From Ruegeria sp. A3M17 (GTDB lineage Bacteria > Pseudomonadota > Alphaproteobacteria > Rhodobacterales > Rhodobacteraceae): 64,000 nt of DNA. The notes under the pieces are model-generated. The model was not told where the DNA came from. It was given only the letters and a program-made list of their open reading frames with translations, and did no database searches. How positions within the stretch are numbered: position 1 is the stretch's first letter; each line of letters opens with the position of its first letter. The position numbers and the translations under genes are program-made. Positions 27,659 through 35,217 of this stretch are shown piece after piece. The stretch is taken from NCBI RefSeq assembly GCF_003318255.1, contig NZ_QOCF01000036.1, forward strand, positions 38,694 to 102,693, in the 5' to 3' direction.

Positions 27659-28597
27659 TCAATGAGCCGTGCGTGCGCGTGGGTCGAGCAACGCATTGAT
27701 CAGGTCTGCCAATGCGGTCGACACCACGAACAACGCCGTTGATATGAGGACCGAGCCCATAACAATCGGGTAGTTTCGGGTGGTAATGCTATCGATAACC
27801 AACTTACCCAAACCCGGTCGGGCAAAGACGATTTCAGCAAAAACGGCGGAGCTGAGAAGAAAGCCCATCCCTACCCCGATCACGGTGACCACCGGCAAAA
27901 TGGCGATCCGCAGTGCATAAACCATGACCACGCGACGCTCGGCGATGCCAAAGGCGCGCGCCGTGCGCACATGGCTTTCGCCCATAACCTCGAGCATCGA
28001 GGCGCGTACAAGCCGGGCAATATAGCCAACCCAGCTGAGGCCGATGGCAAAGGCGGGCAGAACCAGATGGTCGAGGCGATCCCAGAACCCCTCTCCGGCG
28101 CCGATGGCGGGAAACCACTGCAAATGCACGGCGAATACCAGCAGCGCCAAAAGTGCGACAACAAAGGCCGGGGCAGCCACGAAGCTGACGGAAATTGCTG
28201 CGGCGATCCGGTCGATCAGCGTGTTGGGATGCGCCGCCGCGTAGGCACCAAGTGCGATGCCCAGGCTTGCAGACCACAGGATTGACGCAAAAATCAGTTC
28301 CAGAGTGAACGGCAACTGCTGGAACACGATGTCCGTCACGGACCGACCCGAAAATACATCGGTTCCCAGGTCGCCTTGCAGAAGATTCCCATAAAAGATC
28401 AAAAGTTGTTTCCAGATCGGTTGATCAAGCCCCAGCGCCGCTGTGAGTTGGGCCTGAAGTTCGGGCGTGGCGCGCGGGCCCAGCATGATCTGGACCGGAT
28501 CGCCTGGAACGGCGCGGATCATCAGGAACATGACGGTGACCGCCACGAACAGGATGAGTAGCGACAGCCCGAAGCGACGGGTTGCAAAACTAAGCAT
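27659..28597 (-). CDS. Dipeptide ABC transporter permease (DppB-like)
   Basis: About 312 residues, six membrane segments. The first is LLILFVAVTVMFLMIRAVPGDP, whose P-G-D-P ending is the DppB/OppB mark; the EAA-like loop reads RTARAFGIAERRVVMVYALR. I chose ATG 28595-28597 with AGGAG about 10 nt upstream; a TTG two codons earlier could also open the frame. It follows the binding-protein gene after about 85 nt that contain a hairpin. Confidence 0.9.
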   Translation of the reverse strand: MLSFATRRFGLSLLILFVAVTVMFLMIRAVPGDPVQIMLGPRATPELQAQLTAALGLDQPIWKQLLIFYGNLLQGDLGTDVFSGRSVTDIVFQQLPFTLELIFASILWSASLGIALGAYAAAHPNTLIDRIAAAISVSFVAAPAFVVALLALLVFAVHLQWFPAIGAGEGFWDRLDHLVLPAFAIGLSWVGYIARLVRASMLEVMGESHVRTARAFGIAERRVVMVYALRIAILPVVTVIGVGMGFLLSSAVFAEIVFARPGLGKLVIDSITTRNYPIVMGSVLISTALFVVSTALADLINALLDPRARTAH

Positions 28598-28637
28598 GGC
28601 CAACTGGCTCCTTGTGGCTTGGTGGCGTTCAATTTGG

Positions 28638-28664
28638 CACGGCGAGCATTACGCGCCCGCCGTA
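28638..28664 (-). promoter_or_regulatory. 10-bp hairpin between the DppA- and DppB-like genes
   Basis: On the minus-strand RNA, UACGGCGGGC pairs with GCUCGCCGUG (10 bp with two G-U pairs) around a 7-base loop, 20 nt after the stop of the binding-protein gene. Hairpins at this place in Dpp/Opp-type operons typically protect the binding-protein message or partly terminate transcription, raising its level over the permeases. Confidence 0.5.
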
Positions 28665-28683
28665 CCCGGTCGACCTGGGGAGG

Positions 28684-30249
28684 TCAGGTCGCCTTGCCGA
28701 AATAGCGAAGCAACGACAGGCCATCTGGCCGCAGTGCAGGAATGACCCGGGCGCTGTGAATGACCGGCGTTGCCTCATGAGTGATGAAGCGATAGGCCCC
28801 GCTTTCTTCCATCAGATCCTGCGCGCGCTGATACATTTCCGCCCGTTTTGCGATATCCGTTTCCGCAGCCGCGGATTCATGGATTTCGTTGAATTCAGGA
28901 CTGTTAAAGCGTTCCCAGTTCCATTTTCCGATCTGTTCGGGCGTGAACCACGACGTCGCATAATACGGGTCAGGGGTCATCGAAAAGCGGTTCAGAACAA
29001 GCTGAAGGTTTTCGTTGTCGCCAGATGCCCAGAACGCTCCGGATTCCAGAACGTTGACTTCAACCGTGATCCCAATCTGCGCCAGCGTCGCCTGAATGAT
29101 CTGAGCGGTTGTCGTGAAGGTCGTTTTGTTCAACGTGTCGAGGGTCAGCGTGACATTGGTTTCACCGGATTCCGCCAGCAGCTGTGCCGCCTTCTCAAAA
29201 TTCGCCGCCGGTGGCACCAGCGAAGAAGCCCGATGCCCGGCGAGGCCCGGAGCGATGATGCCGGTCGCTGCTTCGGCCGCACCAAAATACGCGGCCTCCA
29301 GAATGCTGGGTACATCCACTGCGTGCTGAATCGCCTGCCGCAGTTTTTGATTTTGCAGCTTTGGATGCTCAACGTTCATGCCCATCCAGACATAGTAGAG
29401 CGACGGCTTTTCAACCAACGATCCACCATTGGGAACCCCGGCGCGATAACGCTCGACCGAGCCCAGCGATACGCGGGTTACATCCAGTTCACCTGCCTCG
29501 AACGCAATCTCGGCGGTGTTCTCATCGTCAATTGGATAGATCTCGACGGTGTCCCAGCTGGGCGCGTCCCCTTTCCAGTCGGGGTTACGCTTAAGAACGG
29601 TCTTTTCCTTGGGCGACCAGCTGTCGCGCAGGTAAGGACCGGATTCCGCAACCGGATCAGCGCCGATCCGGCCACCGGCCGCTTCGACAGCGGCTTTTGA
29701 GACGATGTTGCCGGTAATGTACGGAAGAGCGATCGACCAGATCGGTGCGAACGGTTTGTTCAGCACAATCGTGCCTTCGCGCTCACTGGTTACGTCCACG
29801 TGGCTGAATGGCCCCAAATCGGGCTTGTTCGGACTGTCGGTCGCGTCGTCCACGATCCGTTCCATACTAAACTTGACGTCCTCGGCGGTCATGGCGCCAA
29901 ATCCATTGGTGAACCCGATATCGTCACGCAATGCGAACTTGATATGGGTCGGATCAACCTGCTCGATCATCGTGGCGGCATCCATCTGCCAGCCCCATTC
30001 CTCGCCTGGTTTGTACTGGATCAGCTTGTTGTAGATCGAGGCATGAACCTCTTCTTCAACGACACCAACGGAATGGGCCGGATCCATGTTCTGCGCATCA
30101 CCATATGCCCGCACCCGCAGTACACCGTCATCTGCCGCAAACGCACGGTTCGCCCACCCCATCGGAAGCGCCGTGGCGGCCCCAAGCGCGGTTGCACCTT
30201 TCAGGAACCCCCGCCGACCTACATTGGCCTTTGTCCATTCGATCTTCAT
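28684..30249 (-). CDS. Dipeptide ABC transporter periplasmic substrate-binding protein (DppA-like), probable Tat export
   Basis: A 521-residue family 5 solute-binding protein. The N-terminus carries a twin-arginine signal (NVGRRGFLKGATALGAATAL) ending near NRAFAADDG, unusual for this family, most members of which use Sec. The mature part has VRAYGDAQNMDPAHSVGVVE, the KFALRDDIGFTNGFGAMTAE block and FSMERIVD, all characteristic of DppA/OppA proteins. It follows the CocE-type hydrolase gene by about 20 nt. The ligand is likely a peptide or amide, not further defined. Confidence 0.9.
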   Translation of the reverse strand: MKIEWTKANVGRRGFLKGATALGAATALPMGWANRAFAADDGVLRVRAYGDAQNMDPAHSVGVVEEEVHASIYNKLIQYKPGEEWGWQMDAATMIEQVDPTHIKFALRDDIGFTNGFGAMTAEDVKFSMERIVDDATDSPNKPDLGPFSHVDVTSEREGTIVLNKPFAPIWSIALPYITGNIVSKAAVEAAGGRIGADPVAESGPYLRDSWSPKEKTVLKRNPDWKGDAPSWDTVEIYPIDDENTAEIAFEAGELDVTRVSLGSVERYRAGVPNGGSLVEKPSLYYVWMGMNVEHPKLQNQKLRQAIQHAVDVPSILEAAYFGAAEAATGIIAPGLAGHRASSLVPPAANFEKAAQLLAESGETNVTLTLDTLNKTTFTTTAQIIQATLAQIGITVEVNVLESGAFWASGDNENLQLVLNRFSMTPDPYYATSWFTPEQIGKWNWERFNSPEFNEIHESAAAETDIAKRAEMYQRAQDLMEESGAYRFITHEATPVIHSARVIPALRPDGLSLLRYFGKAT

Positions 30250-30270
30250 AGTATCCTCCCTTGGATTAAG

Positions 30271-32247
30271 TCAGAGAAGTCCGCGCGGAACGGTTTCGGA
30301 CCATTCCTTCGTCAAAACTTCGATTTCATCTGCGCCTTCAGTGGCGCGTAGTTTGCGGTAGAGATAGAAATTCTGCACGTCGCAGGTCATTCGGCACTCG
30401 GTTGAGATGGCGACCTGCCAATCCGCCCGTTCAAATGTGAAATTCCAGGCGCTCTTGAAACACGCGGTTGTTGGGTCATCGGGGTGAATGCTGTAGTGCA
30501 TGTGAACATCGCTGCCGACAATCAAATCGTGATACGGGTCACGCGTTTTGCCATAGTCATCAAACGTCTCCAGAACCACCCGACCATCGTCGGTCTTGGT
30601 GCGATGGGATCGCGCGGATGGCGGACGCAATTGTTCAGCGGCAAGAACCGGATAGTCCTGCGCCGGGCCGGGTTCCGAGGCTTGAACCTCGTGCGTGACG
30701 TCGCGCACTGGCAAATGGAGGGCGCAATCCCGCAAGTGCAAAGTCACCTCTGCCGAATGCGGCGCTGGCCAAACGATAGGCCAGTACGACGTCGACAGCG
30801 CCAGCCGCAACACGTGACCCTCACGCAAACGGTGCGCGCATTCGTTCAGGCCAATCTCGGCCTCATAGATTTCACCCGGTTGCAGGGTTTCAGGCGTTTC
30901 GTGGCTGCGGTAGTGGCACAGGTTCAACGGACGATAGCTGATGCGCTGGGACACACCTTCGGGCGAGACATCGCACAGCCTTGCGACAAACTGGGCAACG
31001 GGCTGATCCACCGAGAATCGAAACTTTAGCTTTGCGCGGCCCAGCAGTTCCAGCGGAGCTTGCAGCGGCGCGCTGTCAAAACACACCGACAGGGCATCAT
31101 CCCTTGCCTGGTCGCCTGCAAGTTCATTGTCGATCCGCATGCCCGCACAGAAATACCCGCCTTCCGCACCAACATGACTGGGTGATGTTATTGCGACCGT
31201 GCCCGTGGCCGGTTCCCGAGAAAACCCGCCGGGCGTCAAATGCCAGACCTGCTCAGAAACATGCGGCGACGGCCAGGTGGTTTCTGCAATCCAACGACCT
31301 TGCCGAGCAGAGTTGTGCGCCGTCGGATTGAAGTGTTCCTGCATGTAAGTCCGGTAAGCAGGCAGGTCCTCGGCTCCATTTTCCTGCCCCTTGAGCCAGC
31401 GGTCAAACCAGCCGATCACTTCGGAATGAAAGTCTGCAGGATCGAGTTTTGAGATATGAGGATAACGGTGTTCCCACGGCCCAATGACGGCTTTGGTTGG
31501 CACCCTCAGGTTGGCTGCCAATGCCGTGGGCGCATTGACATAAGCATCTGCCCACCCGGTGATGGCCAAGACGGGGGTTTGGATCGCGGACCAATCCTCG
31601 CAAACCGATCCATGTTTCCAAAACGCGTCACGCGTCTGATGGCGCAGCCAATCCACAGCAGAGAATGGAACGTTTTGAAGTCGGGCCAACCAATCCTCTC
31701 GCCAATCTGTACGAAGGTCCGGATCAGCGGGGCGGGTCAGATAGGCAAACATCTGGCTGCCCCAGTTCATGTTGTCACTCAGCAGGCACCCGTCCATAAA
31801 ATGGATGTCATCCGCATAGCGATCCACGGTCGATGCGACGCTGACCACCGCTTTTAATGCGGGTGGTTGCCGAAAGGCCAGTTGCAGGCCGTTGAATCCG
31901 CCCCACGATATTCCAATCATCCCGATATGACCGTCGCACCAATCCTGCGCGGCGATCCAGGCCAGGACCTCTTCACCATCGCGCAGTTCCTGCTCGGAGT
32001 ATTCGTCGTCGAACTGCCCTTCGCTGTCCCCGGTGCCCGCGATGTCGACCCGGACGCAGGCATAACCTGCCTCGGCAAATACGGTGTGCGTCGTTTCATC
32101 TCTTGGCGCGGTGCCGTCGCGTTTGCGGTAAGGCAGGTATTCCAGAATTGCAGGGGCGGGACCGGTTTCGGGCAACCAGATGCGCGCAGCCAGCCGCTGC
32201 CCATCGGCGAGCGTGATCCATGTGTTTTCGATGGTTTCAATTGGCAT
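30271..32247 (-). CDS. CocE/NonD-family hydrolase (X-Pro dipeptidyl-peptidase/acyl-esterase fold)
   Basis: A 658-residue alpha/beta hydrolase with the CocE/NonD layout. The N-terminal catalytic domain has EYLPYRKRDGT, DIAGTGDSEG and nucleophile elbow GISWGG (Ser at about residue 114). A C-terminal jelly-roll domain follows (about residues 400-640). Family members hydrolyse ester or amide bonds, e.g. cocaine esterase, alpha-amino-acid ester hydrolases and X-Pro peptidases. There is no signal peptide, so it should act in the cytoplasm on imported substrate. It is the first gene of the peptide operon and faces the XRE regulator across 129 nt. Confidence 0.9.
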   Translation of the reverse strand: MPIETIENTWITLADGQRLAARIWLPETGPAPAILEYLPYRKRDGTAPRDETTHTVFAEAGYACVRVDIAGTGDSEGQFDDEYSEQELRDGEEVLAWIAAQDWCDGHIGMIGISWGGFNGLQLAFRQPPALKAVVSVASTVDRYADDIHFMDGCLLSDNMNWGSQMFAYLTRPADPDLRTDWREDWLARLQNVPFSAVDWLRHQTRDAFWKHGSVCEDWSAIQTPVLAITGWADAYVNAPTALAANLRVPTKAVIGPWEHRYPHISKLDPADFHSEVIGWFDRWLKGQENGAEDLPAYRTYMQEHFNPTAHNSARQGRWIAETTWPSPHVSEQVWHLTPGGFSREPATGTVAITSPSHVGAEGGYFCAGMRIDNELAGDQARDDALSVCFDSAPLQAPLELLGRAKLKFRFSVDQPVAQFVARLCDVSPEGVSQRISYRPLNLCHYRSHETPETLQPGEIYEAEIGLNECAHRLREGHVLRLALSTSYWPIVWPAPHSAEVTLHLRDCALHLPVRDVTHEVQASEPGPAQDYPVLAAEQLRPPSARSHRTKTDDGRVVLETFDDYGKTRDPYHDLIVGSDVHMHYSIHPDDPTTACFKSAWNFTFERADWQVAISTECRMTCDVQNFYLYRKLRATEGADEIEVLTKEWSETVPRGLL

Positions 32248-32321
32248 CTGGGTGCTTGTCTGTTGCGAGTTGATGCCTAAGAAGAAACCGATTTGCAGCT
32301 AAAGCAAATTGTGCGATCTTA

Positions 32322-32363
32322 CGCGAACTGACGCGGCTTGTCGTGATATAGCGTCAGAACGCG
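32322..32363. promoter_or_regulatory. Inverted repeat in the divergent promoter region, candidate operator
   Basis: The arms CGCGAACTGACGC (32322-32334) and GCGTCAGAACGCG (32351-32363) are reverse complements apart from the central two bases and are separated by 16 nt. They lie between the CocE-led operon and the XRE-type gene, the last arm ending 13 nt before the regulator start. It is a plausible binding site for the XRE regulator, though it could also form an RNA hairpin in the regulator leader. Confidence 0.5.
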
Positions 32364-32376
32364 AAAGGTTTTTCTT

Positions 32377-33138
32377 GTGTCGGAAAATTTTTCTTCCAAC
32401 CTTCGGTCATTATGCGCAGAGCATGGGAATATTTCACAGATTTGCCGTGATATCGGCGTCAACAGACAGCAATTCAATCGCTACCTGAATGGCGCCAGCC
32501 TGCCGTCTGCCCACAACATGCGCCGCATTGCACGTCATTTCGACCTGACAGAAGCCGACCTGTTCGCGGAAACAGCAAGCTTCGAACGAATGCTCGTGCG
32601 TGCCCTGCCGCAAGCCGGGAATACGCCAACGGACACGTTTCTGGGCCCGTTTCGGGGCCAGCAGAAAAATCTAAGGCGATATGTGGGCTTTTATCATTCC
32701 TATTTCTGCACGCCGTCCTGGGAAGGAAAGATCTTTTGTTCCCTGATCCGCATTCAGGAATGGGATGGGCTGTTCACGATCCGATCCCGGGAAATCGCCA
32801 CCTCGCCAGACAAGAGCACTCACCAGATTTCGCGTTACTCTGGCCTGGTAACAATGCGCGGTAACAGGATATTCGTGACCGAACACGAGCTTGCACGCGA
32901 AGGAAGCGTCGCCAATACGATCTTGTATTCCGCACACCGCCAGCAACTAAAGTATCTGCGCGGCATGACCATGGGCGTCGCCTGGCGCCCCTACCCGCAC
33001 CCCTATGCTGCCAAAACAATCTGGAAACGCTTGCACGAGCGTGTGAGTGCCCGCGAAGCAATTGCCGCCTGCGGCATCTATCCAGCTCAAAGTACAAGGA
33101 TCGATCCGACTGTCCGCAAGCATCTGAAAGAGTCCTGA
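32377..33138 (+). CDS. XRE-type helix-turn-helix transcriptional regulator
   Basis: A 253-residue protein starting at GTG (32377-32379). The N-terminal DNA-binding domain reads ISQICRDIGVNRQQFNRYLN, then GASLPSAHNMRRIARHFDLT (residues about 17-60), a Cro/CI-type fold. The remaining 190 residues hold no domain I recognise; they contain FLGPFRGQQKNLRRYVGFYH and YRYP-like aromatic stretches and could be a ligand-sensing module. It is divergent from the peptide operon and shares with it the inverted repeat at 32322-32363, so it is probably the local regulator. Whether it represses or activates cannot be said. Confidence 0.82.
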   Translation: MSENFSSNLRSLCAEHGNISQICRDIGVNRQQFNRYLNGASLPSAHNMRRIARHFDLTEADLFAETASFERMLVRALPQAGNTPTDTFLGPFRGQQKNLRRYVGFYHSYFCTPSWEGKIFCSLIRIQEWDGLFTIRSREIATSPDKSTHQISRYSGLVTMRGNRIFVTEHELAREGSVANTILYSAHRQQLKYLRGMTMGVAWRPYPHPYAAKTIWKRLHERVSAREAIAACGIYPAQSTRIDPTVRKHLKES

Positions 33139-33210
33139 AAGCGGCTGGATGTTGCGCAAACTTAAGCGAAACTAAGCTGCGCGCTTTGCAATTAATTTGG
33201 GTTCACTTGT

Positions 33211-33260
33211 AGAAGCCCCAAGCTGCCCCTTCCGGATCATGTCGGCGGCCTCGATGCCCA
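33211..33260 (-). pseudogene. IS6-family transposase C-terminal fragment
   Basis: On the minus strand the bases encode GIEAADMIRKGQLG, the conserved end block of IS6-type transposases (compare GIETANMIRNGQL in the relic at 20702). Only this short piece is recognisable. Confidence 0.6.
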
Positions 33261-33407
33261 CAACGCGCGGTCAGGTTTGCCCTGGGCCGCCATCACTCCA
33301 TTAGCCGCGTTTCAAAGTTTCTTGGCCACCGCTTCGCCCTCTACTACCGAGCGATTTTTGATCAAATTCGACAACCAGTTCGGACACCGGTCTGAACTCT
33401 GGCTAGG

Positions 33408-33470
33408 TCATTGATGCCTTACGCGATCTGTTCATTCAGCGCGGCGCACCAGGCTACATCCGATCGAGTC
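33408..33470 (+). pseudogene. IS3-family orfB fragment
   Basis: The plus strand reads VIDALRDLFIQRGAPGYIRS, the block around the second catalytic Asp of IS3-group integrase-like transposases (usually followed by D-N-G-P-E-F). The frame ends right after it, before the Asp. It is a different IS3 lineage from the element at 44499. Adjacent sequence is unrecognisable. Confidence 0.5.
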
Positions 33471-33520
33471 CGTTGCATTAATCAGCTGAAGCTGGGTCAG
33501 GCGCGGCGGACGCGGCCGAA

Positions 33521-34228
33521 CTATACATGCTCGAACAGGTATGAGATGAAGTCGATCTCTCTTCGAACACCGGGTTGTTTATGACAAATGTGGCCGCGTT
33601 TGATGGTCCGGATCGTCTCTATCTCACTCAGTGTTGCCTTCGCGGTTCGCAAGGATCGAAATCTTTGACGGTACCCAAGTGGGCGCTTCATCGCTGCATG
33701 GTCACTTTCGACCAAATTGTTCCGCCACTGTCGATCAATATGCCTGATGCTGTCGAAATGCGGATCGTATCGGTGGTTGATTTCGCGGATGACACGTGGA
33801 TAAGCGTAGGCCTTGTCAGTCACGATTGTTACAGGTCGGTGCAGCCGGACGCGTTCAATCGCCTCATTCAGAAAGGTCTTGGCAGCATTAACGTCTCGCC
33901 GAGCCGTGAGCCGGAAGTCAACCATCTGGCCATTCGCCTCGATCGCTCTTCACAAAAAGCGCCATTTGCCGCCAACCCGAATGTAAGCCTCGTCCACATG
34001 CCAGTCTACACTGGCGCGGCGTAAGTGCTTCTCGGTTCGTTTGGTCAGTTCCGGGCTGAACTTCTGGACCCAGCAGAACACGGTCGAGCGATCAACTTCG
34101 ACGCAACGCTCGGAGGGCAAATCGACAACATCTTGGTACGAAAGCGGATACCGCCGGTACCAACGAACCGCGCAGAGAATAATCTCGCGCGGGAAGCGGT
34201 GATGTTTGAATGGCGATCTTCGCGGCAT
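33521..34228 (-). pseudogene. IS6-family transposase split by a frameshift
   Basis: Two minus-strand frames make up one almost full-length IS6 transposase. The N-terminal part from ATG 34226-34228 (HHRFPREIILCAVRWYRRYP, then WHVDEAYIRVGGKWRFL) contains the first catalytic Asp. The C-terminal part from 33925 (MVDFRLTARRDVNAAKTFLN, VTIVTDKAYAYPRVIREINH, NLVESDHAAMKR) contains the second Asp and the Glu. The frames change between 33926 and 33950. It belongs to a different IS6 subgroup from the other relics here. Possibly a recent loss, since both halves are well preserved. Confidence 0.85.
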
Positions 34229-34338
34229 GAGAAACCTCAAAAATACAAAAATCCCTAAAGGCGACGATTAATGCAGCAGTCCCATTGGGAAACGAGGGGA
34301 GGTTTGACCAAGCTGGTAGATTGGAGATAGATTCTCCT

Positions 34339-34974
34339 ATGGCTTACCACCCTATCTTATGGACGTTCCGTCGCTGCCCGTACGCGATAAGGGCCCGTCT
34401 CGCATTGGCGAGTTCAAGAGTTACAGTCGAGCTGCGCGAAATTCTCTTACGGGACAAACCAGAGGCCTTCTTACAAACATCCCCATCCGGAACAGTTCCC
34501 ACGCTTCAACTTCCAGACAAAGTTATAGATGAAAGTCTGGAAATCATGGTTTGGGCGCTCCAACAAAATGATCCACAGCGGCTTTTGGACATGCCTCAAG
34601 AAGGTTGGGGCCTGATTACGGTAAATGATGGTCCATTCAAGGCGGCTTTAGATCACACAAAATACACCACGCGGCATCCGGATTTAGATCCCAAAGAGGA
34701 ACGCAGGAAAGCGGCAAGATACTTGCTCAGCCTCGACGAACGGTTAGTCGGGCAGGCCTGGCTTTTCGGAGATCGCCCCACCCTTGCCGATCTGGCGCTT
34801 CTACCATTTGTGCGCCAGTTTGCGCATATAGACCGGGCCTGGTTTGACGCGCAGGAGTGGCAGAGTTTAACAGCGTGGCTGGATCAATTCCTGGACAGTG
34901 AAGTATTTTTGCTAGTCATGAGAAGGTACGCAACTTGGTCAGAAGACGACGCACCGAATTGGTTCAACGGCTGA
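34339..34974 (+). CDS. Glutathione S-transferase-like protein
   Basis: About 211 residues. An N-terminal thioredoxin-like domain has FRRCPYAIRARLALASSRVT with a likely catalytic Cys in the R-C-P-Y motif. The cis-Pro region SGTVPTLQLPD is followed by DESLEIMVW. The C-terminal helical domain has FGDRPTLADLALLPFVRQFA, the family N-capping block. I chose ATG 34339-34341; the longer frame begins in IS flanking sequence. It probably conjugates or reduces small substrates using glutathione in the cytoplasm. It is isolated between IS relics and a cyclase gene. Confidence 0.88.
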   Translation: MAYHPILWTFRRCPYAIRARLALASSRVTVELREILLRDKPEAFLQTSPSGTVPTLQLPDKVIDESLEIMVWALQQNDPQRLLDMPQEGWGLITVNDGPFKAALDHTKYTTRHPDLDPKEERRKAARYLLSLDERLVGQAWLFGDRPTLADLALLPFVRQFAHIDRAWFDAQEWQSLTAWLDQFLDSEVFLLVMRRYATWSEDDAPNWFNG

Positions 34975-35217
34975 GCCCAACAGGTCGTATCACGGCCCAA
35001 AGCTGCCCTCTATAGGGAAAGACGTCTGTGATGCGGCTTCTACAAAGTGGACGTTGATAGTCAGCGTAACATTCCGAGGGTGCCGATGACAGATCTGCGG
35101 ACATAGCGTCATTGGAGATGTCGGAATTACAGATCCCCGTAATCCAAACTTACTGCGTCCCTGAAACTATGGTTCAATGATCCGAGCAAGAGAACGCAAC
35201 TGCGGGGCTGCTGCGGA

